This document shows, piece after piece, positions 11,155-23,232 of a DNA stretch of 64,000 bases (its first letter is position 1; each line of letters opens with the position of its first letter). The position numbers and the translations under genes are program-made. This DNA is from Casuarina equisetifolia (Eukaryota > Streptophyta > Magnoliopsida > Fagales > Casuarinaceae), in assembly GCA_028551475.1 (NCBI GenBank), contig CM052360.1:1910501-1974500 (forward strand), written 5' to 3'. The notes under the pieces are model-generated. The model was not told the DNA's origin. It saw only the letters and a list, made by a program, of their open reading frames with translations, and made no database searches.

Positions 11155-14100
11155 ATGGCTACCATGCTTAAGTTGAACCCGCCGCTTCCGTTCTCCGGTT
11201 GGGGCAAACAAGTGACCTTTCGTCGGAGTCAAAGATCAGGATTGTCTGTAATCACAATGTCGTCGTCCATGTCGTCTGTCCAGCATGTGGATGAAAAGAT
11301 GTCGTCCAAGAACCTCGGCATTTCCATCATGGTAAGCACTGATTATGAATGCTTCAGTAGAATGCCAGTCCTATAAAATGAGGTTCACAAACTTCATCTT
11401 TTACTTTGTTGTTTAAGTTGAGAACCATTCAATTGTACTAAGCCCTGGCTAATCCAGATTATATCCGATTCATTTTGCCACTTTTCTTTGGTGTTAAGAT
11501 GAATCAGAAGATAGGAACACTTAGAGTCTAAGTCCTCATCTTATGCTCTGAATTGGCATACATTACTGATTTATTTTCTTAGTCCATTGTGAGTTTTTGT
11601 CTCACTCGATGCTGCTCTTTGTTTAATATTTTTGGGGAAAAATCCATTGTACACCCATACTAGGTGAGCATTTCTAACTTAAAAAATAAAGCTGTGGTCT
11701 TACCTGCTATATTTCAGAAGATTTTTGAAAGAGGTCTCTGAGGGCAGAAAGGTTGGAGTTTTGCTTCTCTCAGGTATCTTGCGTTGAGTTGGGTTAGACG
11801 CAGACTATGAGCACCCAATTGAACTGGGTTGCATTTGCATTCAGGTAAGGGAGTATGCTACACATGATTGTGAGAAATGTAATGATGGTGAGGGGAGGTC
11901 GTGCTTGCAGATAACACTACTTCACATACCTTTGGATTTAGTGATTTGGGGTATAGGCCGTGGCTTCAGTCTCATTCTTTCTCTTGACTGAGAAACTTAG
12001 AGAAGTCTGTGCGGAAGATTTCTTTAGTGATGGTGCTTTTGGTTTTAAATTAGAAGTGCTTACTAAGTTGGAGCCAGTTGCATGCATTTGGTAAAGGGGA
12101 ACATTGTTTTGTTCTACATGACAGTTAGAACTGTTAAGGATGGTTAGAGGCGGTGTGCTTGAATCTGATGCTACTTCATGTACTTCTGGAATTATTGGAT
12201 TTGGGGTATAGGCTATGGCATCAATTTCAAGTGTTCTTAGTTCCTGAATTTTAGAGAAATTTGTGCAGAGCAGTGCTCTGCTTATGATGCTTACCTTGGA
12301 TTTCTTATGTTTGAAGTTCGAGCGGATTGTTAAGTATAGAAGATGGCTAGAAATAGATGGATTTTTTAGATATAGTAAAATGGTTTAGTGGTTGCATGTC
12401 ATTATATTTACAAACAGAGTTATGTGGCAAGGGTCTACATGCTCATGGGGTCATAGGTGCATGGTGCTGCCAACAGCAATGCATAAAATAATTAAATCCT
12501 GTTAATCTTATCGTTCTCAGTGTGACATTTTCTTTTGATAGATTTGTGCCGACAGAAACTCCTTTTCCTGCTTTAACCACCTTTCATGACATATGATCTA
12601 ACAAGACTGAAATACTTCTATTGTATGCTTGTTACGGAGTTAAATCCTCTTTGGTGAGAGTAGTTTTACATTTTAAGACTACCTATGGTATCTCATGGCT
12701 TAGATGGTGGACGTCATTAATTTATTTTTACTACATTTGTTCCAGGTAAATGGCTGTACAGGAAAAATGGGGACAGCTGTTATCAAAGCTGCAGATTCTG
12801 CTGGAGTTAATGTGGTTCCTGTATCATTTGGCTCGGCAGAGGAGTCTGGAAAAACGGTGCATGTAAATGGGAAGAATATTCTCGTACATGGTGGTGATGA
12901 CAGAGAAAAGGTCCTTGCATCTGTCTACAATGAACATCCAAATTTGATTGTGGTCGACTACACTGTGCCTTCTACAGTGAATGGTAACTATTACGAAATG
13001 TTTTACTAGGAAAAAGAACAATTAAAATTGGAAAGCAAATCCATAACATGGATGCGATAGTAATTTCTTGTGGCAGAAGGACACTTGATTTAAGATCTTA
13101 CCATAAATTGAGTAAAGTCAACATTGTACCTGGAATGCAATATTACATCTATGCAATCAAGCACAGGAAATCAAATTATATTGTGCTGGATGTAAATTAG
13201 GTGAAAAATTGCTGTCCTAAACTTTTCTACTTAACCTTATAAGGCTGTCAGTTCTTTTATGTGGTTGTAATTATAAATTGTATTATGTTGTATCAGTAGT
13301 TGATGAAATTTAAGTCAGAATGGCATTGCTTAATCCATGCTTGTGGTGCAAATCTGTGCTTGCTGTAATCCAGCTTTACTGCATTATTCCATCAATCTAT
13401 CAAAATTACTATGGAAGTTAATAATTTATTATTCTGCAACTTAACCAGAAAAAGAAAAAGAAAAAGAAACAAGAATAAGAATCTCTCTATTACTTTGGGA
13501 AGAGAATTGTTTGTTGGACTGACGGACTTGTGGGTAGTATGAGATCTAGGCAGGCCGCTGCATGTTCTCATCTTGCTATTGAATCAATAGAAGTAATGTG
13601 ATCCTGTTTTATTTCAGATAAACCCAACTTTACCGTATTGGGTCAGAGGCTTTAATTCTTTTATTTGTCCTTCAAGTTTATCTCTTCAAGCTTATTTAGA
13701 TCTTCTTTTGTGGATGTATAGCAAATGCAGAGCTATATTGTGAAGTTGGAGTACCCTTTGTGATGGGAACCACCGGTGGAGACAGAGACCGTTTATATAG
13801 GACAGTAGAAGACTCAAAAGTTTATGCAGTAATTTCTCCCCAGATGGGTAAACAGGTGATCATAGTTCATTGCTCTTAGATTTTTGTACTTCATAATCAG
13901 TACTTGACTGTGTATGGTTTAACATTCAAGAAATTTTTTTTCCTCCCCTAATGTAATTTGTTGGTTTGTTCAGGTGGTGGCGTTTCTTGCAGCCATGGAA
14001 ATTATGGCCGAACAATTCCCTGGGGCCTTCTCTGGGTACTCGCTACAGGTCTTTCTCTCTCTCAGTTTTCCTCGGGAGGGTTGGGGCTTTGGTTGTTCTA

Positions 14101-15721
14101 GTCACTTGACTGGGTCCCACTTTGTCTGTTGATGGATTTTTCAAGATGGTCATTCATAAGAATACTCAGCTCTACCTAGCGTTCATATTAAGCAAGAAAC
14201 TTTAACAGTGCTACACTGTCCTCGTTTTGATGAATCTTTTCACCCTGGGTTTAGTCTATGCTCAATTGCCACACACATTACAGGACCAGCTTGTCTTGCA
14301 AATCTATTCCCTTTACTCATCTATTCTTTAAGCAATGGAAACTTATGTAAGATTATGAGTTGCTTCAGTGCATTCTTAGATTTGTCTGACGCATCCATTT
14401 CAAATTCTAGGTGATGGAATCCCATCAAGCAAGCAAAGTGGACGCATCTGGAACGGCCAAAGCTGTTGTTTCTTGCTTCCAGAAATTGGGGGTGTCTTTT
14501 GATGTAGACCAAGTAAGTTAAAAAGAAATTTGTAGCACTCTTGTAATATATACCAGATACTTTTTTCTTTCCCAGAATTATTCTTTTGAACTATGGAGGA
14601 TGAATATGCTAGTTATTTATCAAATTTTCTTGTCAGTATGGAACAATACATTTGCAAGTACATTTTTGAATTGGCATATTTTGTATTGGTTGGGGGAGCT
14701 TTGCTCATACGTTTTACTTTTATTTTTCCTGAAAAAAGATAACCTTTAAATTAGAGGAATTTGTTAGAATTGAGTCAGACTGCCTTGAATCCCGGTGGTC
14801 CAAATGCCTTTTTGTTAGCTTCCAACTTTCACTCCATATTAGTGATCGAAGGCTTTATGGGAAGTAGAAGGGTAGAATCCTTGGTCCTCAGTATTAGTCT
14901 ACACTATTTTATCATCTCTATACTTTTATCTGATGACACCATTTTCACTTATGTTGATTGGAAAACCGATGTTTTTAGAGCACTCCAGGCCAATTTTGTT
15001 CATATCGTGAAAGGGAACCGTATAAGAGTATGGCAAGCAGATATTAAACTACTTTTCATCAGTTTATTGTTTTAGGAATCTTGATTCAAAAACTAAAACT
15101 TTGAAGCATTAATTTTCTTTTGGTAGTTTTCTTACTGAATGGAGGATATCATTTCTTATTACTTGTGTCTCCCCACATTTGCTTTATGGTGGAAGTTATT
15201 GTATACCCAAAACTTTTTCTGACAAGTTTTGGCATCTTAATAATAGTCTTTCTTCTTTTTCTTTGTTCTTTACATTTTTGAAAGATACAACTGGTACGGG
15301 ATCCCAGGAGACAACTTGAGATGGTGGGAGTGCCGGAGGAGCATTTATCCGGTCATGCATTTCATATGTATCATCTGAAATCACCCGATGAAACGTAACA
15401 ATCAGCATCCTCAATCTTTCTTGTCAAAACTTTTCCTATTCTGTGATATCTCACAAGCTCTGAATGATGTCTTTCATCCTTCTGTTGCAGTGTTTCCTTC
15501 GAGTTTCAGCACAACGTTTGTGGTAGATCAATATATGCAGAGGGTACCATTGATGCAGTCCTGTTTCTTGCTAAGAAGGTGTTGATTCTTCCATGGCTCT
15601 TGCTTTTGTGATTGTTTCTATTACTATCTTTAAATATGTCGACAATTGCTTAATTCAATCATAAGTAGATGCTGCTTGGGATCACTTGTTCTCAAGTTCG
15701 ACACTCTGAACGTGCGTGCAT

Positions 15722-15775
<54 letters not shown>

Positions 15776-15972
15776 TTTATGATGATGTAGATTTGTATCT
15801 AAACCAACTGTAACAACTCTGTTTTTACCTCTTTAATTCTTTGAACCATGAGCTCTTTCTTCAATGCCACTTTAACCATTGTGCAAATATTGTGAAATTG
15901 CAGATTCGATCAAAGGCTGACAAGCGGATATACAATATGATTGATGTCTTGCGGGAGGGCAACATGCGATGA
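11155..15972 (+). CDS. DAPB2: 4-hydroxy-tetrahydrodipicolinate reductase (DapB), chloroplastic
   Basis: This is an NAD(P)H-dependent plastid enzyme of the diaminopimelate route to lysine. Eight exons: 11155-11331, 12746-12983, 13722-13855, 13974-14048, 14411-14512, 15285-15394, 15491-15578 and 15904-15972. They total 993 nt, or 330 residues, and the phases agree. The transit-peptide-like N-terminus covers about residues 1-55, followed by the nucleotide-binding VNGCTGKMGTAV (60-71). Further on are VVDYTVPSTVN, VPFVMGTTGGDRD, ISPQMGKQVVAFLAAMEIMAEQFPGAFSGYSLQ, ESHQASKVDASGTAKAV (211-227) and VSFEFQHNVCGRSIYAEGTIDAVLFLAKK, with the end at NMIDVLREGNMR. The E-x-H-H-x-x-K signature of the E. coli enzyme reads E-S-H-Q-A-S-K, as I recall for the plant type. 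Intron 1 is long (1.4 kb). An (AAT)n microsatellite lies in the last intron. Copy A of the duplicated leader lies directly upstream. Confidence 0.95.
15721..15775. repeat. (AAT)n microsatellite
   Basis: About eighteen ATA/AAT triplets lie in the last intron of DapB. It is a simple repeat. Confidence 0.9.
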
Positions 15973-16264
15973 AGTAGGATTAGCAAGCAGATTGTTTTTA
16001 GTATTTAACTTAGAATAAGATTATTAGGAACTTGTTTTAGTTTTTGGCATTGCCATTTTCTTGCTATTTTTGGTGTAACTTTTGGAGAACCAAGGGGATT
16101 GATTTAATTTTATTTTATTTTTCCAATGAGATAGTTCTATTTTATCCAATATTCAACTCAAGAGTAGTAAGTAAATTCAAGATTCAAATGTATGAATTTG
16201 GATTTTTTTTTTAAAAAAATCAAAGTTAAAGTTTTCAACAATTTGTAATACAAGAACATAAATA

Positions 16265-19200
16265 ATGGACGACATTCATAGAAGCCAACGGAACCTTGAA
16301 GTCAGCGAGGGGATGGAGTGCAGGGAAGACGTCAAATCAATTCTTCCGTATCTGCCACTGGTGGTAGGGTCATCGAATCTGTCATGGCCGTCGCAAGCGG
16401 TGGAGGAAGAGCTGAAAGCGATTGCAGGAGGACCCGATCACAGCCAGGTTGACTCGGGGACGGCGTTTTTCAACGCTATTACCGCTCTCAGGAGGTTATG
16501 TCCCCGTCTGTCGTCGGAGCTTTGCGCTCCCTTCGCCTCCCGTGGTTACGACCTCTTCTTCGGCGAGTTGATGTTGGAGGCGGAATCGGCGGAATGGTTC
16601 GGAGTGGTAGTACCGGCGTTGGCGAATCTGCTCCTGCGGTTGCCCTCTTTATTGGAAACGCACTACCGGCATGCAGATAATTTCGTTTTCAACGGAAAGG
16701 GCAAGACTGGGCTTCGTTTGTTGAATTCTCAGGAGCCTGGAATGGTAGTCCTCTCGCAGGTGTGTATGTGGTTGATGTTTACTTTCTTTTGCATTTGATG
16801 CCAGAAAGGAAGGACAGAAGAAGATAAATCTCCTAGAAACCATGTACAAGAGCGGCCTGTTGTCGCTAATAACCTTGTTTCTGAATGGTTCATTGTCAAA
16901 AACATGCTACTTCCAAAGAAACTGAAAATGGCTACTGGTAGCATGGCTGCATGTACACTGGGTTTGTTTTTAGGCTTTTCTACTTTCATCACATAAAAGT
17001 ACTCAATCCCTGTTTGTCTTGGAGAGTGTGAATTGCCATGGCTGATTTACATCTTCTTGAGGACTTCAGAGGCAGCATTGAAATAGGAATCAACCACATA
17101 GGGGTTTTTAATTTCCATATGGATGCTGTTTTTTCTTTCAAGCCCGTGCGCAAAAATTCCCAAATCATATCGGGTCGTGTGCCTCACGTTTTTCTCGTCT
17201 TCTTATTAATAGACTATAGGACATGAATGAAATAGTTTCTTTTCTCTTTTTCTTTTTTCCTTTTTTGTGTTACTGTTTTCTGTTTATGGTACAAGTTTTT
17301 GACAGTTAATATGTGTCTTGATTTCAGGAATTGATTGGTGCTCTTCTTGGATGTTCTTTGTTTTGTCTGTTCCCGGTCTCTAATAGAGGTGCTAAACATC
17401 TTCCAACAATCAACTTCGATCATTTATTTGCGTATGTGAGATCAGCTTTCTTTTGTGAAATCTTTATGAGTCTTACCAAATCTAAAGTAATGGGTGTGTG
17501 GTTGTAAAATATGTTTCATTTTTCTACGTGTCTATCTTTGATCCTTCCAGTAGATATAATATTCTGGATGAAATGCACAACTTGTCATGTTTCAGTTTTG
17601 ATAATGTCATTCTGATTGGTGTTACATAGTATACAATCTGAGTAGCATTGAAGTGGTTATGCTGATACGATTGTAATAAGCTGCATCAAAAATTTTGGGG
17701 TGACATTGAACAGTATAAATTAAATGTGCTTGTCTTACTGCTTCCAGTATAAATTATCTTATGGATCTGGATTTTCACTGTTGTGCACATTTTACCCGTG
17801 GGAGTATTATCACTTATCTCAGATATTGTAAGACTTCCTTTGGCGCATTCATTGGATGTCAATAGTTATAATCAGTACGGAAAATTGCAAAACAACATAT
17901 CTTTTTGATTGATTTGATTTAATGGGATTAGCATTTTATCCTGCTCTTTAATTGACTCATTTTCTTTGAGTTGGTGTAATTTCTATTTTAATTTCATATA
18001 TTTCTACCTGTGGAAGGTTACTGATATGTATCATTTTATCCAAAATTTGAATTTACCTGTGATGTCTGGTTCTTCAGGAGTCTCTATGAAAATTACAGCC
18101 AAAGCCAGGAAAATAAGATAAGGTGCATCATACATTATTTTAAGAGGATATGTTCAGATATGCCTATTGGTCTTGTCTCATTTGAGCGGAAAGTACTTCC
18201 TTTGGAGCATTATCCCCAGTGCATTTCATATCCCAAGTCTGAAATTTGGAGCAATTCTCTCATTCCTCTGTGCCGTTTTGAGGTAACAAATGAATAGAGT
18301 ATAAAAGTCCAGTTATATGATTTATCATGAATGCCTAGTCTAATTTTTGCATTGTCACTTCTTCAAATTAAGAGAATTTTACCAATTACCTCTTAGGTGG
18401 TCTTTCCATATACTTGTAGGTACAAAAATCAGTCTTCCTAGAAGATCAATCTGGTGAAGCTCTTGAAGTGGATTTTGCAAACAAGTATATTGGAGGTGGT
18501 GCTCTAAATAGGGGCTGTGTACAGGCATGCCTTCTAAAAATTCATATAGCACATCTGGTCTTCTAGTTTGTACTGCGTGCTACCTACATATTTCCCGTGA
18601 ATCATTCAGGCTATGCTTTTAAATGTATGATACTTATTATTCCTATGTTTTTTTCTCCTTATGTAGGAAGAGATCCGTTTCATGATCTGTCCTGAGTTAA
18701 TTGCTGCCATGCTTTTCTTGCCTTCGATGGCAGATAATGAGGCCATAGAAATTGTTGGTGCTGAAAGATTTTCAAGTTATTCTGGGTGAGTATTACTCGA
18801 AGGACGAAATTATAAAATTAGAATTGCAGGGGGTAATGATGCAACTGTGTTTTTGTATTTTCTACTCTGTATGTTTGGAAAGAGCAATTAACCAGGTGTG
18901 GATTAAAAGGTACTTCTCTACCCAAACATGCTAAAATTGATTTCAGTAAGTGGGAACTCTAAAAAATGTCCACACAGCATGTGCATTTTTGAGAAAATGT
19001 TAAGTTCTCAACATGTTAATACAATAGTAAAAATTCACATTTGAGTATTTTCCTATATTGAAATTATGGACATCTATTATTTCCAATAGATATTTAAGAT
19101 TCGTGGTCATTGTGGTGTTTTTATGAAAGTCTAATTCAAATGTCATCTATGCATGGTGTAGGTATGCCTCTTCATTCCGTTTCTCGGGTGACTATGTGGA

Positions 19201-20955
19201 TAAAAGGGATGTCGACTCTGTTGGAAGACGTAAAACCAGGATTGTTGCTATAGATGCATTATGCAGCCCAAGGATGAGACAATATAAACAAGAGTGTCTT
19301 CTTCGGTATGTGGTTCTGTGCTCTATCACCACATTCACACTCCAAATTGAGAGGAGTCTGAAATAGGTTTACATGAATGAGGAATCTTAATCATACTTTT
19401 AAGCCAAGTTGAGCATTGTAGTATCTGGCACTTCTCTGCTCAGCCAGGTTGTATTGCATATTGGAACAAGCTTGTAGATTTTTTTCACCCTTTTTTGATA
19501 GAGAGGCCATGTATATAGGATCAGTTTTACAAGAAAGTTGTAGAAACTAGTCTCGTTCCATGCTTGGATGTTGGGCTCTTAAAAAGACAGTATCAATTGG
19601 GGGTATTAGGCAAGAAATAGCTGATCTAAGTTGGAGAAAAGTTGGTTGGTTTCCGAGAAGTGGCTTTATGTCAAAATTCTATGATTGTGTGGTTGTTTTA
19701 ACACTGTTTTAAAACTGATCTGGCTCATGCATCTAGAGTCTTAAGCCTACAAGATAACTATTAATTGATTTAGAATGTAGTTAGTTAAGTTATAGGCAAG
19801 AAAACAATGTGTTATTATTGATGATTGGCCTGATGCAATTTGGCTGAGATGATTTGGAATTTGGCAATGAGAGTTACCACTTGCTTCTGTGAATATGGTT
19901 GACTTGTAAGTGCTGCAAGACACTAATTTTAAAGGGTATGTTAAATAAATGAGCACTTGAGTCGACTGATTTTGTGGACATTGCTAAAGTCAATGGACTT
20001 ATACAATATGTCCCGCCAAAGTTAAAATAACTACACAACTTTGTTGTTTGTTATGTTGATTGTTACTCTTAAGGTTGGTGGGTTTCTCTCCGATTTATGA
20101 TAAAGATGGTTTGTATGCAATCATGTTGCCTATAAATCTTTAGTAGATATTTGTCATTTTCTGTTTTTTATTCAACATCATAATTCCAACTTTTTTGCTA
20201 GCAGGGAGATTAACAAGGCCTTCTGTGGCTTTTTTGATCAATCTAAGTGTGAGCTGTACAATAGACAGTTTCAAAAGAATGTGTCTTCTGGTGCTCGCTT
20301 TGGTCAAAATGCAAGAGATCCCGTCCACAAGTCCAGGAATGAACTTTTGGTGCGGTTTGTCTCTGACTGTTTATCTGGTGGTTGATTTTTGTTATTAGGA
20401 TGCTTGTGCGTGTTTATTATGATATTGTTGTTACTGACTTTTGGCCTTGATCTAACATTATCGTTATGCACTTGATTTGAATTTCTATATGCACTTGAAA
20501 ATTGGCTGTTGCGTCTGTTACTAATTTGTTAAGAGTGATCATTGGTGGCAGTTTGATGGAAGTACCTCAACTTCAGATGAAACATATGCCCGAAAATTTG
20601 TTGATCAAGAAATCAGAAGTCATGAGAAGGATGGTTGGGATCGGGGTAGTGAAGATAATGTTGGGATTGCAACGGGGAATTGGGGCTGTGGTGCTTTTAG
20701 AGGGGATCCTGAACTTAAGACCATGATTCAGTGGCTTGCTGCTTCTCAGGTAATTTTGTAAACTGGGCCATCTATAAAGAAAAGGAATGAAGGTCGTGTT
20801 TTCCCTTTTGGTATTCTAGGGCAATGGGCGAAGAAGGGAAGGGATTTTTTGAGTTCAGGGGATCTGATAAAAAAGGATTTGGAACTTGGGTTGCTGTTTT
20901 AGTGGCAATCAATGCATAATGGTACTCATATTGTTGTTTATTACTTTTGTGTTTG

Positions 20956-20998
<43 letters not shown>

Positions 20999-22217
20999 CT
21001 TGGGGTATAATTTGTTAGTTTTGTAACAATCAGTGCATAAAATGGCGTAGTTCTTCATGGTGAGAGCAAAACAGCATAGTTCAGTTCTACTAAAAAAATT
21101 TGTTGGATTACAGCAGAGACCCCCATTTCTGTCATGAGTTTTACCATCTTTCTTAGAGCAAACCACGCATTAGTAGGAAATGTTTCATTTTCTCATAGCT
21201 TATAGTTCTCATGGGATGGTGCCTGTGCTGGTAAGTCGAGAAAGTGTTGTCTTATGGAAAGTAGAGGAACTCTATCTCAGCCTCTACTCTTCTCTCTCTC
21301 TGAAATGAACATGATTTTTTGTTCAATCTGGTTCATATCTTTCAGGCCTTAAGACCCTTCATAACGTACTACACATTTGGCTTGGAGGCGTTGCAGGCCC
21401 TAGACCAGGTACTTCTCTTTCTTTTCAGTGTGTGATTACAGGAATAAGTGGTAAAGCATTATGTAACTCATACCATGATGTTATTCTTCTGGCTTCATTC
21501 CCTCTTTTTCAAACCCGCTCACTGTTTCTCGTATTCCAAAACTTCTCGCTAAGCCGCTGTGATTGAAAATTTCCAGGTTTTATCCATATTCGGTGTTGAA
21601 TTTGGTGCCTCTGAGATTATTCCTCTAACCATATTCTGCATTAAGGATTGGAGCATCTGCTTAGAGAGTGGGTAATCTAGACCTGAAAGGACCGGTAGTT
21701 TTATGATCAAATGGCTGCATGCTATCTTCGGTGTACCAGAATTGAAATCCTCTTCATTTAGGTTCACCTTGATCATGAACAGGAAGCCACCTGTTGCTAG
21801 TAATCTTGACTGCATTTCCTTGCAGAGTCCTGTTCTACCTGAGAATCCTATGTCCTTCACAATGTCTAGACAAAGGATTTCTTCTGTAAATGTTATGCAT
21901 ATCTTTAAAATACAATCAATATATCCTTTTTTCTTCTTCATGTCTCTCCTGCTTCTGCGTTCATAGTAATAAACCAAAATATGATATGTGGTCATGAATA
22001 TGTATATTCTTATAGCAGCCAGTTTCATTAACTTGGGCGGCAGGTAACTCGGTGGATTCTGTTGCACGAATGGACTGTTGGGGACCTCTGGAATATGTTG
22101 GTGGAGTACTCAAACCAGAAATATAAAGGAGAAACCAATGCTGGCTTCTTGACATGGCTCCTTCCATCTCTGCCTGGCCATGATGCCGAGATGTTGGACA
22201 TCTCAGATACGCCTTAA
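16265..22217 (+). CDS. PARG1: Poly(ADP-ribose) glycohydrolase (PARG)
   Basis: It removes poly(ADP-ribose) chains made by PARPs in DNA-damage and stress responses (nucleus/cytosol). Ten exons: 16265-16759, 17328-17431, 18078-18282, 18420-18524, 18667-18785, 19162-19305, 20205-20349, 20552-20749, 21346-21408 and 22044-22217. They give 1752 nt, or 583 residues. The catalytic signature is GGGALNRGCVQEE (293-305) with the paired Glu 304/305 intact. Other family landmarks are IGLVSFERKVLP, EDQSGEALEVDFANKYIGGG, RFMICPEL, ARKFVDQEIRSHEKDGWDRG, ATGNWGCGAFRGDPELK and QWLAASQ. Intron 4 must use a GC donor (CAG|GCATGC) to keep the invariant VQEE. The exon 7 donor is chosen at TTG|GTGCGG because the nearby CG|GTTTGT would break the frame. 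The C-terminus extends past the last conserved segment (LHEWTVGDLW...). Arabidopsis has tandem PARG1/PARG2; only one copy is here. Confidence 0.94.
20959..20994. repeat. (CT)n microsatellite
   Basis: About eighteen CT units lie in PARG intron 8. It is a simple repeat on the pyrimidine-rich strand. Confidence 0.9.
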
Positions 22218-22347
22218 CGCTTGCTGGATTATGGAACTCCTAGCATCTCTTCCCCTTCTGTGTTTGTCATTTTCACCGAAATTTTGGATATAACGGCATA
22301 CAATGATCCGTAGTTGTATAGTCAATTTGCTAGTAGTCCAGTAAATT

Positions 22348-22569
22348 GATCATTAATAAAAGTGAGTATTTAAATAAGAGAATGTTAACATTGAAATATT
22401 TGTAATGTGGGATTATTAGTATTAATTCCTTTCCTTGCTTTCTTGATGAATTCATGATGATCATTAATAAAAGTGAGTATTTAAATAAGAGAATGTTAAC
22501 ATTGAAATATTTGTAATGTGGGATTATTAGTATTAATTCCTTTCCTTGCTTTCTTGATGAATTCATGAT
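22348..22569. repeat. Perfect tandem duplication, 2 x 111 bp
   Basis: The unit at 22348-22458 is repeated base for base at 22459-22569, starting GATCATTAATAAAAGTGAG and ending GAATTCATGAT. Because 111 is divisible by three, the duplication is in frame on any strand and produces a spurious repeated reading frame on the minus strand. It lies inside the AT-rich part of leader block copy B; copy A has only one diverged version. Perfect identity implies a recent event. Confidence 0.95.
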
Positions 22570-23137
22570 GATGGGATCAAGTTACAAGGATCGATTTGAA
22601 TCAATGTTTTGATAGCATGTAGAAGTGATATTATTCTTTTTTCTCTTAAATTTAGTTATTAAAAGATAAACTTTTTTTTAATATTTGCTTTAAACACATT
22701 CAATTAAGTCAAACACTTACTTTGAAAGTAACTTATGAATATTTAAAAACAAGAGATTAATAACATGAAATTATTATTATTTAGTATCATTATAAAAAAT
22801 GAAAAAAGAAATAATAATAATAATAATAATAATCTCATATTATTTAAGCCCACTACCAAACCGTTGGGTTGAAAGTTGGGCTTCCTTCGTGTTCCGCTGG
22901 TGACAGCGTTCCCCGCGTGTAAAACCCCTTGCCTCGACGTTTGGAGGTTTAGGCTGGGATCTCCGGCGAGCTCCTTACTTGGCGATATCTTCTGCTTCAT
23001 TCTCTGAACAAAAGAGTACCCAGGTGATTGGTTTGGGTAGTTTTCCTATGTTCTTGCTTGCAACGTTCTTTGTGCTTGGTGACAGTGGGGGTTACGTCCT
23101 GCCTCTTAAATGCTTGTTTTATTGACTAAATGAACGG
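22373..23137 (+). repeat. Duplicated promoter/leader block, copy B (upstream of MRL7-like)
   Basis: This is the partner of 10441-10990. It is longer because of the 111-bp tandem duplication, an AAT tract (about 22812-22834) and small insertions. The best conserved part is about 22905-23025, with CCCCGCGTGTAAAAC, CCTCGACGTT, GAGGTTTAGGCT, ATCTCCGGCGAGCT and TTGGCGATATCTTCTGCTTC. This part probably belongs to the 5' UTR of the next gene, with a leader intron at about 23024-23230 (ACCCAG|GTGATTGG to GTGTGTAG|AAATGG). Confidence 0.75.
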
Positions 23138-23232
23138 GTTCTCAGGTGTTTGAACTTTCAATTCTTTTCTACTTTACTCTTAGTTGTTGATATGTGTTTC
23201 TGTTTTGTGTTTGGAACTAATGGTGTGTAGAA

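Noticed and set aside
22330-22566. Minus-strand frame encoding a perfectly repeated 37-residue unit
   Set aside because: It is produced solely by the 111-bp tandem duplication in AT-rich promoter DNA; there is no sign of a protein.
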